Assembly: GCF_037026715.1 (NCBI RefSeq)
Contig: NZ_JBANCG010000005.1
Span: forward strand, 310,001-374,000
Origin: Breoghania sp037026715
Lineage (GTDB): Bacteria > Pseudomonadota > Alphaproteobacteria > Rhizobiales > Stappiaceae
DNA length: 64,000 nt
Direction: 5' to 3'
Under the pieces are notes generated by a model that searched no databases, was not told the DNA's origin, and saw only the letters and a list, made by a program, of their open reading frames with translations. Below, piece after piece: positions 52,077 to 61,089 of the stretch; the first letter of the stretch is position 1, and each line of letters starts with the position of its first letter. A program made the translations under genes and the position numbers.

Positions 52077-53371
52077 GCGATCCTCCTGATGAAGGCCTCG
52101 GCGAAAACGGTCGCTTGGCTCCACGGGTCTGCCAACCCGAGTCCTGCCGATCCTGGGTTCCGAGCGACGATCTGTTGCAGTTCCAGAGTTGCAGGCGCCG
52201 ACAGGACAAAACGGCCCATGAGATGCTGATCTATTTGGTGGGAGTAGCTCTCCCGCGCATAGACCATCGGCCCCTCAACAAGGCTCGCGTTCTCCGTCAC
52301 ATTGTACAGTCTCAGCCTGGAGTGCTGCGTCGCCAGGACCTGTGCGCTGGCCTGAATGGTGTACGTTCCGGCCGGAAGCGTTATCTGGTCCGCATTCAGC
52401 GAGGCCCCGGCGATGTTGTTCGCCTCGATCGTCTGCAGCGTGCGCGCAAACCAGTCTTGCGTAACGGGGGGACTTCCTCCTTCACCGCTCGGCCGTTCAT
52501 CGCGGACCCACAGGACCGCGTCGCGCACCGCTTTGACATAGGCCGTGTTCGCTGCTCGAAGGGAGTTGTCGCCCACCGCCTGGCCGGGAACCTGGAGCTC
52601 CGAGTAGATGCGCATGACATGGCTTGCGCGATCCACCGCAAAGATCGTTGCCGATGCCGTTCCATCGTCGCGGCGCGATGCCAGGGAGAAATTCGATCCC
52701 GCATCATTTCCCGTCTCTTCGGCTCCATTGACGTAGAGCATCCAGCGGGCGATGCCATTGGTCAGGAACAGGATCGTCCTGAGGTGCCCTTCAGCGCCGC
52801 CGATCTGGACGTTGGCGTTGTTGTCCGAGGACAAGACCCCAAGGTTGGCCGGCCCTGTGACGGGAGCAAGTTTGAACCAGTAGCCGCCCACGTTGAACTC
52901 GCCGCCGACGGACCAGTTGCCGGCAACGCCATCGATCGGGGCCTTTCCAGTCGCCAACGCCTCGAGCGCGGCCTGGACGTTGGTGCCGGCAATGCCTGCA
53001 ATTGCCGCAGAGAGCGCAAGCGCTGCGGCGTTGGCCGCGATTGCAACGCCGTAGCTCACCTTGCCGTCGGATGTCGTCACCAACGGTCGGCCAACCGGCG
53101 CGCCGGTCAGATCGACATCGCTGAGCGATCTGATCGTGTGATTGTGGTTGGCCTCCGCTTTCGCAGCCAGCGTCGAGGCGAGATTGGTGATCTCGGCGAT
53201 CGTATGCGTGTGGCCGGCCTCAGCCTTTGCGGCCAGATCGCTCAGGATCGCGGCGACGTCCGCATCGATCGCGTCCAGCGCGGCAATGATCCTTGCCACA
53301 TCCTCGGCGGGCTCGTTACTCGGGTGCGGCTGAGGGTATTCCCGATTTGCCGTTGTCGGAGTTTCCGTCAC
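52073..53371 (-). CDS. Phage tail fibre protein
   Basis: A 432-residue protein with an N-terminal region of heptad-like repeats containing two related segments (AAKAEAGHTHTIAEITNLA and AAKAEANHNHTIRSLSDVD), a pattern seen in fibres with H-x-H ion-binding motifs. A central part (about 150-290) and a C-terminal beta domain (about 330-432, YARESYSHQIDQHLMGRFVL) follow; the last is the likely receptor-binding tip. It is coupled to the DUF4376 gene. Confidence 0.8.
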   Translation of the reverse strand: MTETPTTANREYPQPHPSNEPAEDVARIIAALDAIDADVAAILSDLAAKAEAGHTHTIAEITNLASTLAAKAEANHNHTIRSLSDVDLTGAPVGRPLVTTSDGKVSYGVAIAANAAALALSAAIAGIAGTNVQAALEALATGKAPIDGVAGNWSVGGEFNVGGYWFKLAPVTGPANLGVLSSDNNANVQIGGAEGHLRTILFLTNGIARWMLYVNGAEETGNDAGSNFSLASRRDDGTASATIFAVDRASHVMRIYSELQVPGQAVGDNSLRAANTAYVKAVRDAVLWVRDERPSGEGGSPPVTQDWFARTLQTIEANNIAGASLNADQITLPAGTYTIQASAQVLATQHSRLRLYNVTENASLVEGPMVYARESYSHQIDQHLMGRFVLSAPATLELQQIVARNPGSAGLGLADPWSQATVFAEAFIRRIA

Positions 53372-53381
53372 TGATCAGCTC

Positions 53382-56300
53382 CTAGATGGTCACGGCCCGC
53401 AGATCCGCCAACGACGGCCGTGCCGCCGGCGTACCGGTCAGGGTCAGGCGCACCCGCGTCTCCTCGCCCCAGGTTGGCTGAGGATCCGCCTCGTCGATTT
53501 CATAGGTCCGGTCGGTCCAGCCCTCGACCTCGAGTAGCTCGGTTTCCGCGAGCGGGATCATTTGCCAGGCGCCGGCCTCGTCTTCCAGCTCGACTGTGAA
53601 GGTCGACGGAGACGGCAACAGCGCCTTCACCCGCACCGGCAAACGCATCGCACCGAACGCATCGAACGCCCTGGACACGTAGGTCGCCGTCTCGCGCAGC
53701 GAGCCCGCAATGAGCTGGGCGCCGGGATAGAGGATCGGCGAGGCCGTCTCGGTGCCGGTCAGCACGGCGCGGATGGTCACCGTTTCGGTGATCCGCTCAT
53801 CCAGCTCCAGCACCTGGCCGGCGGCGAGCCGGTAAATCGTACCGTCCGGCCGCTCCACCTCGAATACAACGGAGCAATCGCCTGTCGGCAGTTCGATGGT
53901 CGCCAGCACCATCAGGTCGGTGCAGTCAACCAGCGCGGCCACGCCGAGCGGCACGGTCCGCGTCGTGACGGGGAACCGGACGGCCACCACCTGGAACGTC
54001 AGGTCTTCATCCTGGTGCGGCGTCCACGTGCTGGCGTTGGATGACGACAGCATCACGCCCACCGAATAGGGTTGCGCGGTCACATAGCGCTGCTCGGTCG
54101 CATCGAAGGTGCCGATCTGCGCCGCACTGAGCGCATGGAACTCATCGTCTGTCTTGACGACGAATGACCATTCGCGGTCGGCCGACAGCCAAACGGGAAA
54201 CGGCAGGGCAACCCGGATCCAGTCTCCGACAACCACCGTCGCCATATCGACGACGGCTTGCGCGACAACCTCCGAGGTCGGAAGCCCCGTCAGCGTCGAG
54301 CGGATCTCGACGACGATCGGGTTCGCGTCGTTGCCCTTGGCACAGACCTTCAGGTCGATCGCCCCGACGTGGCGCCCGGTCCCGCGCGGCAAGGTGAATG
54401 TCTCGGCCAGCGGGTCATCGTTGCCGCCCATCGTCGTTTGGCGGCTCCAGCCGTTACTCGAGGTCGCTTCCCGCCAGCGCGTGATGGTGGTGACCTGTTG
54501 CATCACTGTAGTGGTAATCACGCCCTGGCCGACGAACAGCGCGCCCGCCCGGCTCCCGCCTGCGCCCTCGGCGTAGACCGGCTTCGAACCCGCCGGGAAC
54601 GTGGCTGCGGGGATCGACAATGTCCCCGAAATCACCCCATCCGCGTCCGCCACCAGCGCCGGGTCCGGTGTCATGTCGACATCGTCGAACGTGAGAAGCG
54701 ACAGAATTTCCCCTGCCCCGAAGCCTTCAATCCGAAAGGCGATTTCGATCGCGCGCAGGAACTCCGCAAGCTCTTCACGCTCGTCGACGGTCGTCGTCTC
54801 TGTCGTCGTGCGCGATCTGTTGCCGGCGCCGAGGACCCGCGTCTGGGCGCTCAGCCACTCGGTCACAGTCTCGACCCAATAGTCGGTCGCCGGATTGATC
54901 GTCATGGCCGCCGGCATCGGATCGAAATTGCGGTACGGGTTGATCAGGCGACAGTTGGTGGCAAGCGGCTGCGAGATCACCACCTCGTTTTCACCCACCA
55001 GCATCGCAGCTGATGCCAGGTCGAGCGGAAAGATCGTCACGTCGGACGCGAGCTGGCAACTCCCGTCGAAGACCGCCGCGTCCTGGGCGAACCCGCTGTC
55101 GCGGTATCGGTCGCTCGTGAACGGATCAACGAACACGCCGCGTTTGGCAACCGGCTCGCGGCTGTCGATGTCTCGGCGCAACCGCTCCAGCGCGACCAGA
55201 TCGAGGGCATCGACCAGCCGGCCGAACAGGTGATGGATCGTCGTGTAGTGGTAGGCCCTGACGCCGGAGTTCTCGATCGTCGGCGTGCCGAACCACGTGT
55301 TCGTGACCTCTGCCAACGGCAGATAGGTCGAGGGCGCGGCCGGCGCGCGCGGCGTGGTGCGGGATGAAACGCCCTTGAGATAGACAGGTCGGCCGTCCGG
55401 ATCGAGACATATCAGATCGCGACGCGGCAACTTGTAGTCGTAGGTCAGGATCACGTCGCCACCAGTCACGCCGCCTGCAACCGTGACAGTCCGGTCCGTC
55501 GCCGCTTCGGGCGCGACGGCGTCGCGGTACTGATAGATCACGCTGTAGCTCGACCCTGTTGCCGGCTCCGCGCCTGCCGGCGTCCAGTCGACACGGTCCG
55601 CGTTAAGGACGTAGTCGGTTCCGGCCGTGTAGGTCGTTCCGCCCTGCGTCACCGCAACGATCGCCACGACACTGTCGTTGGCAAGCGCGTCGATCGAGCC
55701 CACCGCGCCGCCATGCGTGACGGTCTCGGTCACCTGTTTGGTCACCAGCGCCGTCACCAGCGTTGCGAGCGGCGGATGGCGCAGGGTGAGTGTGACAGTG
55801 CCGGATCCGCCGTCGGCAAACGAGTGCTGTTCGCCGTCGATCCGGGAGACGTCGGGATCCTCTTCGATCTCAAGTCGGCTCGACGCCGACCTGGTCCGCT
55901 TGAAACCGTTGATGTTCGCGGTGCCGCTGTCGATCACGAAACGTTGGGCGCCCGACACGCCGCCGAGCGCGGCCACCCGGCAGCCATCGACCACATAGGA
56001 GCCGTTTGCGTCGCGGTCGTACGATGCAATCGCCTGCGTCGTCGTCGACAGTTCCACCGGTTCCGTCTGGTCGATCGCCACACCGTCAACGAGCTGGTAG
56101 ACGGCGTAGAGGTCGCCCTCCGCGCCGTCGCCGTCCCAGCCCCAGACGAGGTATTCGACCTCGCGCACCGCGCCAGGCTCCCCCTCAGCCTCGGTGCCCG
56201 GAGCGAGCCCGAGCAGCTCCGGCGCGGCGTCGTTGTCGACGATCTCGGTCACCAGCCGCACGCCGACCAACGCATCTCCCGCCATCGGCACGCCGGAGAG

Positions 56301-56588
56301 CGTTGCCGCGGCAACCGGGCGCACATCGCCGCGAGCGTAGACTTGTCCGGCCGCGCAGGTGATCGTTCCAGTCGCAGTGTCGATCACGATTGCCGCACCT
56401 GAGATCCGATCGCCGTCACGGGCCGATAGTTCACCAGCACGCCGGATCCGGCCGCGCATGATGGACTGCAGCTCGTTGAGTTCGGCCCCCTGCAGGAACA
56501 AACCCTCGCGAAACACGAGACCTGTGTCGGCCGTTCTCGTCTGCGTCCGGTCGTAAGCGCCGGCCACGTTCGGATGTTCGTGAGCCAT
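53382..56588 (-). CDS. DUF4815 phage baseplate/fibre-network protein
   Basis: A 1068-residue protein with the DUF4815 start (AYDRTQTRTADTGLVFREGLFLQGAELNELQ) and long beta-rich domains, including VTLTLRHPPLATLVTALV and YVLNADRVDWTPAGAEPATG, then a coiled region near RTTTETTTVDEREELAEFLRA (about 590-610). Large DUF4815 proteins sit between tail protein I and the fibre in many alphaproteobacterial phages. It probably connects fibre to baseplate; the biochemical role is unproven. Confidence 0.85.
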   Translation of the reverse strand: MAHEHPNVAGAYDRTQTRTADTGLVFREGLFLQGAELNELQSIMRGRIRRAGELSARDGDRISGAAIVIDTATGTITCAAGQVYARGDVRPVAAATLSGVPMAGDALVGVRLVTEIVDNDAAPELLGLAPGTEAEGEPGAVREVEYLVWGWDGDGAEGDLYAVYQLVDGVAIDQTEPVELSTTTQAIASYDRDANGSYVVDGCRVAALGGVSGAQRFVIDSGTANINGFKRTRSASSRLEIEEDPDVSRIDGEQHSFADGGSGTVTLTLRHPPLATLVTALVTKQVTETVTHGGAVGSIDALANDSVVAIVAVTQGGTTYTAGTDYVLNADRVDWTPAGAEPATGSSYSVIYQYRDAVAPEAATDRTVTVAGGVTGGDVILTYDYKLPRRDLICLDPDGRPVYLKGVSSRTTPRAPAAPSTYLPLAEVTNTWFGTPTIENSGVRAYHYTTIHHLFGRLVDALDLVALERLRRDIDSREPVAKRGVFVDPFTSDRYRDSGFAQDAAVFDGSCQLASDVTIFPLDLASAAMLVGENEVVISQPLATNCRLINPYRNFDPMPAAMTINPATDYWVETVTEWLSAQTRVLGAGNRSRTTTETTTVDEREELAEFLRAIEIAFRIEGFGAGEILSLLTFDDVDMTPDPALVADADGVISGTLSIPAATFPAGSKPVYAEGAGGSRAGALFVGQGVITTTVMQQVTTITRWREATSSNGWSRQTTMGGNDDPLAETFTLPRGTGRHVGAIDLKVCAKGNDANPIVVEIRSTLTGLPTSEVVAQAVVDMATVVVGDWIRVALPFPVWLSADREWSFVVKTDDEFHALSAAQIGTFDATEQRYVTAQPYSVGVMLSSSNASTWTPHQDEDLTFQVVAVRFPVTTRTVPLGVAALVDCTDLMVLATIELPTGDCSVVFEVERPDGTIYRLAAGQVLELDERITETVTIRAVLTGTETASPILYPGAQLIAGSLRETATYVSRAFDAFGAMRLPVRVKALLPSPSTFTVELEDEAGAWQMIPLAETELLEVEGWTDRTYEIDEADPQPTWGEETRVRLTLTGTPAARPSLADLRAVTI

Positions 56589-56599
56589 CTAAACCTCGA

Positions 56600-57712
56600 T
56601 CAGGTGAAATCGGCCAACAGGGCTACGCGGTCACGGACCGTGTCGCCGAGCGGAATGGAAACGGCATGTCGCGCAACGGCGGCATAGGGTGCCGAGATCT
56701 CGGAAGGCGCGCACCAGAGCTGCCCGGGCCGGCTCGTGTCCGCCGGCGCCGCACCGAACAGGACCGCGGCCTCAACGGCGGTCTGCCCGGAGCCATCGCC
56801 CCAACCGGTGCGGGCCTCGATGTAGAGCCGGGTGCCGGCGACGTCGGGCGACCACGTGCCACCGGCGATTTCGTAGGTGTCGCCGAACGCGACCGGCCGG
56901 CACGCCCTGCACCGGCGTGCTCCGATCATTTCGCCCTCGGCGTCATAGAGCGCGATGTACGCCCCGCGAGCCGCAAGCGCTGAAGCCATCGTCGCGCGAC
57001 GTGCCGTGTCCGATCCGAGGTCCGTCCAGGCCCCGACGATGTCGGTCCACGGGAATGTCAGATCCTCCCATGTGACCGGGTCCGTCCCGCCGGGGATCCA
57101 GACACCGAGGCCGGTCAACTCCGCCTCGGTCAAGGTCGCCTCTGCCTCATGGTCCCGGCCGAACGACCACTTAGGCCCGGCCGCATCCGGCCGCACGCCG
57201 CTGTCGTCGCCGATGATCGATCGCCCGAGCCGCGTCCAGGAGAGTTCGGCCGCCGGCACGTCATAAGCGGCATAGCCCCGTCGCAGACGTGAGCGCGCCG
57301 GTCGCGAAAGATCGATGACGCCGGCGATCCGGGGCAGATCAGCCTCCGCGTCACGCACCCGACCGAGCGCGATCTGGAAATCAGCCCAGGCCGTGCGCCG
57401 CGCTGGCGGATCGATGATCGTTCCATCGTAGTCGATGAACTCCAGCCCCCGCGCGACGGCGGCATGTGTCCCGCGCAACCGCTCCCAGGCCACCCCGTAG
57501 TAGACCGCGCAGGAAAGCGTCGGCAGGTAGGGCGACATTGCGCCGAGCCCATATTCCCAGATCAGCCACGGGAACAGGCTCGCCCGCGGGCAGGTCCACC
57601 GCCATCCGGCAATGGCGTCAGCCCCGGGATAGAGCGTCTCGAAACGCGCGTCGCCGGCCTCGTCGAGCGCAACTTCAAGAGGCGTTGAGTTGACCGGCAG
57701 AACGGAGGTCAT
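56600..57712 (-). CDS. Phage tail protein I-like baseplate protein
   Basis: A 370-residue protein whose N-terminal half fits P2 gpI: LPVNSTPLEVALDEAGDARF, FPWLIWEYGLGAMSPYLP, YYGVAWERLRGTHAAVARGL. The rest is an extension of unknown fold with an Arg-Arg-Cys-x-x-Cys pair (ARRCRACRP, about residue 270). It overlaps the J gene by 4 bases and precedes DUF4815. It is longer than classical gpI, so the C-terminal half may be an added domain. Confidence 0.82.
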   Translation of the reverse strand: MTSVLPVNSTPLEVALDEAGDARFETLYPGADAIAGWRWTCPRASLFPWLIWEYGLGAMSPYLPTLSCAVYYGVAWERLRGTHAAVARGLEFIDYDGTIIDPPARRTAWADFQIALGRVRDAEADLPRIAGVIDLSRPARSRLRRGYAAYDVPAAELSWTRLGRSIIGDDSGVRPDAAGPKWSFGRDHEAEATLTEAELTGLGVWIPGGTDPVTWEDLTFPWTDIVGAWTDLGSDTARRATMASALAARGAYIALYDAEGEMIGARRCRACRPVAFGDTYEIAGGTWSPDVAGTRLYIEARTGWGDGSGQTAVEAAVLFGAAPADTSRPGQLWCAPSEISAPYAAVARHAVSIPLGDTVRDRVALLADFT

Positions 57713-58566
57713 CGGCCGCGCCCCCCGTCAACGATGGTGATGGTGCCGAGCGCCAGCGCCCCGGTGCCGTCGACTTCAACGTCTGCGGCCGGAGCCGTCA
57801 CCTCGACGCGGGTTACGCCGGTCCGCATCGCGTGGGCGATCAGCCAGGAATGCGTGAGATCGAACCCAAGCAGGCTTTCCGCCAGCCAGTCGGCGGCGAT
57901 CAGATCCGGCAACCCGGTCAGGACGGTTGCCGAAGCGGTTGGATCCAGGCGTACGGTGAGCGTGATGTCGACGGTCTGCGTGATCGCCGACGCGACCGCG
58001 AACCGGTCGGAGACGACACGGATCTCCGGCTGTTCCAGCGCTTCGCGGATTTCCGTCAGCAGCGCGGCATCGGCCTCACCGTCGCCCTCGGTCGTCAGCA
58101 CCGACACCCGCACTGTCGGGTCGCGGCCCTCGCGCCAGATCGCGACATCCCGGACACGCGCCGATACGCCCTTGGCGACGGCCGCATAGCGCTCTTCTGG
58201 TCCGCCGGCTGACCGTCCAAGAATAGTGAAGCGCACCCGCTCTCTCAGCCGATCGTCCGTCTCGTCGGCCAGCCGCGTCACGTCATAGAAGGCGGCCAGG
58301 TGATCGAGATCCGCACCGGACGCGAACGCGAGCAGGTTCGCGCGCGCAGCATCGTTGATCCTGGCGCGTAGAACCGTCTCCCGGTAGGCGTACGCCTCGA
58401 GCAGGATCATGATCGGATCCGTCTCAAGCGTGTCGACATCCCACTCGATACCCGCCGCAGAAAGGCGCGTCTTGGCATCGTCAACGAGGGCCGCGAGGGT
58501 CGCCTCATAATCGAGGGGTTCAATGACTTCGGGGGCGGCAAGCGTGTCGAGAAGAGGAATGCTCAT
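57709..58566 (-). CDS. Phage baseplate assembly protein J-like
   Basis: A 285-residue baseplate protein of the gpJ/Mu gp47 family: MSIPLLDTLAAPEVIEPLDY, ETDPIMILLEAYAYRETVLRARINDAAR, GADLDHLAAFYDVTRL and the VSVLTTEGDGEADAALLTEI domain. The ATG at 58566 overlaps the W stop (ATGA), which decides the start over a 52-residue longer frame. Confidence 0.92.
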   Translation of the reverse strand: MSIPLLDTLAAPEVIEPLDYEATLAALVDDAKTRLSAAGIEWDVDTLETDPIMILLEAYAYRETVLRARINDAARANLLAFASGADLDHLAAFYDVTRLADETDDRLRERVRFTILGRSAGGPEERYAAVAKGVSARVRDVAIWREGRDPTVRVSVLTTEGDGEADAALLTEIREALEQPEIRVVSDRFAVASAITQTVDITLTVRLDPTASATVLTGLPDLIAADWLAESLLGFDLTHSWLIAHAMRTGVTRVEVTAPAADVEVDGTGALALGTITIVDGGRGR

Positions 58567-58934
58567 GAGCGGATCAGCACGCGCGTCCGCGCGTCCTCCT
58601 CGATCGAGAAGTCGCCAAGGTGACCGCGCGGGTAATAGGTGCCGGAGAGCGCTAGGACGATCGAACCGGACGGCCCGGAGTCCGCAATTGCCACGGACCG
58701 CAATGCGAACCTCGGCTCCCACCGGTCGATCGCAATCGCGGCCGCCACGAAGACAGCCAGCACCACGCGATCATTCATGGGTGCATCGATCAGCAAGGGG
58801 ATGTCAGACCCAAAATCTCGGCGCATGACGCGCGCGCCGATCCGGGTGGTGAGGATCTTCCCGATCGACTGCTCCACATGGGACCAGCCCTTGAGGCCCT
58901 GCCCCGTGATCGCGTCGACGCCGTTGGAAGACAT
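58563..58934 (-). CDS. Phage baseplate protein W-like (GPW/gp25)
   Basis: A 123-residue protein of the gp25-like family that nucleates sheath polymerisation. Key segments are SIGKILTTRIGARVMRRDFGSDIPLLIDAPMN (abbreviated by its ends) and a C-terminal beta part around IVLALSGTYYPRG. The EPR-like WEPRF (about residues 72-76) is the conserved gp25 motif. Confidence 0.92.
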   Translation of the reverse strand: MSSNGVDAITGQGLKGWSHVEQSIGKILTTRIGARVMRRDFGSDIPLLIDAPMNDRVVLAVFVAAAIAIDRWEPRFALRSVAIADSGPSGSIVLALSGTYYPRGHLGDFSIEEDARTRVLIRS

Positions 58935-58940
58935 CGGCGC

Positions 58941-59144
58941 CTATTCCTTGGCGTCCGTCATCGCCGAGGCATTGGCCCCGCGAGCAGATTTGCCCTTTGC
59001 CTTGCTCTTCGACACAGGCGCGATCTTGCCCTCGATCTTCAGGTACTTCGCCTCGCGGCCGGTGAGAGCCATCGTCTCTTCCACGTCCTTCCACGTGCCT
59101 GCGAAGAAACCCGCAATCGCGACCTCGTAGGTTTCGATTTCCAT
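58941..59144 (-). CDS. Small phage protein between V and W
   Basis: A 67-residue protein (MEIETYEVAIAGFFAGTWKD) with a basic Lys/Ala-rich tail. It sits in the operon with six bases to the W gene. No known family is recognised; spacing and composition suggest it is real. Confidence 0.65.
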   Translation of the reverse strand: MEIETYEVAIAGFFAGTWKDVEETMALTGREAKYLKIEGKIAPVSKSKAKGKSARGANASAMTDAKE

Positions 59145-59156
59145 TGATCTTCTCCT

Positions 59157-59714
59157 TCAATCAGCCGCGAAAACCCGCGATGAACCTTCAACGATCGGAT
59201 GCAATCCGGCAGACGATCCGTAGGTCACGCGGACCATATCCCCTGCCCGCGCGACCTTCTTCCCGCCGCCCTCGCCGAGTTGGACGGAAGGCGATTTCAC
59301 GATGACCTTCGGTGCCGTGACAGTCGCCAGATCGTCGGCGACCTCAATGCGAACGCTGCCCTTCGTCATGACCGCTTCCGGCCCGTCGTGCGGACGCGGG
59401 TTCGCCGTCGACGGGATCGACATGTCGATCTCCCCGTCGGTCAGGTCGCCGCTTTCGGAAACGACCGTGACCTGCTGCCCGACCGACGGCGGAATGTGCG
59501 TCTTGATGTCCCCGGCCGCGATCTCCTTCCACGGCATCCACGGGCCGATATACGGCGTGCCGCCCGGTTCGGAGATCCGGACCCGGGCAAGACCCTTCTT
59601 GTGATCGACTTCGCTCACAGTGCCGGTCCGCTTCCGGTTGCGGGCGCGTCGTTCCAGCTCCGCCAGGCGGCGGTAGATGTCGGCGAACTGATTGGCCAGA
59701 TCCTGCAGGCTCAT
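59157..59714 (-). CDS. Phage baseplate assembly protein V-like (tail spike)
   Basis: A 185-residue protein matching gpV: LEYRRLAELERR-like coiled start (DIYRRLAELERRARNRKRTG), an OB-fold (GTVSEVDHKKGLARVRI, GPWMPWKEIAAGD, PPSVGQQVTVVSESGDL) and a C-terminal beta-helix-like part (VMTKGSVRIEVADDLATVTA). The trimer forms the membrane-piercing needle. It overlaps the upstream gene by 4 bases. Confidence 0.9.
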   Translation of the reverse strand: MSLQDLANQFADIYRRLAELERRARNRKRTGTVSEVDHKKGLARVRISEPGGTPYIGPWMPWKEIAAGDIKTHIPPSVGQQVTVVSESGDLTDGEIDMSIPSTANPRPHDGPEAVMTKGSVRIEVADDLATVTAPKVIVKSPSVQLGEGGGKKVARAGDMVRVTYGSSAGLHPIVEGSSRVFAAD

Positions 59715-60472
59715 GCGGATGGCTCCGGCCCTGAGACCGTCACGCCATCAAAATTGGGCGATGTCGCTTCTGCTTCAGGGGGCGGCGTCAGGTTCAATGC
59801 CCTCGCTTCGTCAGCGGAAAGTCCGCGTCGCGCCTGATCGATCTGCCACTCAGGCAAATCACCGGCAACGAGCCCACGGATCACAGGCTCCAGAAACGCA
59901 AGCTCGGCATCGCCGGCAATCAGCGCCAGGGCTTTCGGCCAGATGCCGGTGAGAGCGGCACCAACAGCCGGGTCGCGCAAGGTCTTGCAGTGCACTTTCA
60001 CCTGCCGTCCGGCAAACCGTGGTCCGCCGTCCGCCTTTGCTCCGCGCAGGATATCCACGGCAACAACCTTGGAAACGATCGAGCGCCAGAGATCCGCCCA
60101 TTCGTTTTCCGGATCCATCAACGCCGCGAATGCCTGCCGGTGCAGGACATCCAACGTCAGTTCAAGGCCGGCATCGGTCACGGGCATGCCTTGCTCGGTG
60201 ATTTCCCGTCCGTCCTCGTCCCTGACCGACATCTGCGCCGTGATGCCGAACTCCAGCACAAGCGTCATCTCCGCAACGCCTTCGAAGAGATCGCGCCCCA
60301 CAGGTTGCGAGCGTCCCTCATCCACATAGACCGAAATGAATGGCTGCTTTTCTTCCGCCGCTGCCGCATCGATCGGCGCGATCTCGCTGTCGCGTACGGC
60401 CTCGCCCGCCCATGTCGCGCCCGACAGCGCCTTGACCGTCGACAGCCGGAGAAGGAGACAGACCAGGCTCAT
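59711..60472 (-). CDS. Phage connector/tail-completion region protein, unknown
   Basis: A 253-residue protein overlapping its neighbours by 4 bases on both sides. It contains PFISVYVDEGRSQPVG, TLVLEFGITAQMSVRDEDG and a C-terminal Pro/Glu-rich tail. I do not recognise the family. Its place between head and baseplate genes suggests a neck or tail-terminator protein like P2 R/S. Confidence 0.72.
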   Translation of the reverse strand: MSLVCLLLRLSTVKALSGATWAGEAVRDSEIAPIDAAAAEEKQPFISVYVDEGRSQPVGRDLFEGVAEMTLVLEFGITAQMSVRDEDGREITEQGMPVTDAGLELTLDVLHRQAFAALMDPENEWADLWRSIVSKVVAVDILRGAKADGGPRFAGRQVKVHCKTLRDPAVGAALTGIWPKALALIAGDAELAFLEPVIRGLVAGDLPEWQIDQARRGLSADEARALNLTPPPEAEATSPNFDGVTVSGPEPSA

Positions 60473-60864
60473 AACTTGAGGCTCATTTGCAGGACCAGAC
60501 GGTTGCGCTGATCAGGATCGACACGGGCGACTTCGAAACGCGGCGCCCCCAAACGGTCCGTCGCAACAACCTGGTCGCCCTTGCGAAGCGTCAGCGCCGC
60601 CGGGTACGCATCCGGATCGACATGCAGTTCGGCCTCGCCACCGGCGACAAGCGTCGACCATGATCGGGATCCCACACCGCCAAGATCGTCCTGACCGCCG
60701 GATACTCTGAGGTGCGCCTCGTCGATATCGAAGGCTGGACGGTCGGGATCAGGCACCGTGTTGTATTGCCCGCGCCGCATCGGCTCGACCCGAACGGTTT
60801 CGCCAAGTTCGGCATCGACCACCCGGCGAAGCGCCGCCAGGTGGTCTTTCCAGGGGCCACTCAC
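60469..60864 (-). CDS. Putative head-tail joining protein
   Basis: A 131-residue protein with beta-strand character: ETVRVEPMRRGQYNTVPDPD, AELHVDPDAYPAALTLRKGD, FEVARVDPDQRNRLVLQMSL. The pattern resembles lambda FII-like head-tail connector proteins, and the place after capsid genes fits. The family call is tentative. Confidence 0.65.
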   Translation of the reverse strand: MSGPWKDHLAALRRVVDAELGETVRVEPMRRGQYNTVPDPDRPAFDIDEAHLRVSGGQDDLGGVGSRSWSTLVAGGEAELHVDPDAYPAALTLRKGDQVVATDRLGAPRFEVARVDPDQRNRLVLQMSLKL

Positions 60865-61079
60865 CCGGCTTTCTCGCCGGTGGCAGCCTGGGGCTCGGCG
60901 GGCTTCTCCGCGGCGCCATATGCGACCGCGAAGCGGTTTTCGATCAGGCTCCGCCCATAGCTTTCCGGCACCGAAACGGGCTTGTGCGGTTCAACCCGCA
61001 GATCCTTCTCGGTGCCGGCGATCTGCTTCGGGATGATCAGGCCCCGGGCCGACGCGATCTTGATCTTTTTCTCAGCCAT
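60861..61079 (-). CDS. Small phage protein after the capsid gene
   Basis: A 72-residue protein (MAEKKIKIASARGLIIPKQI) with a Pro/Ala/Glu-rich tail, placed between the capsid gene and the joining protein and overlapping the latter by 4 bases. Lambda FI holds this slot, but no sequence resemblance is claimed. Confidence 0.65.
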   Translation of the reverse strand: MAEKKIKIASARGLIIPKQIAGTEKDLRVEPHKPVSVPESYGRSLIENRFAVAYGAAEKPAEPQAATGEKAG

Positions 61080-61089
61080 GATTGTTCCC

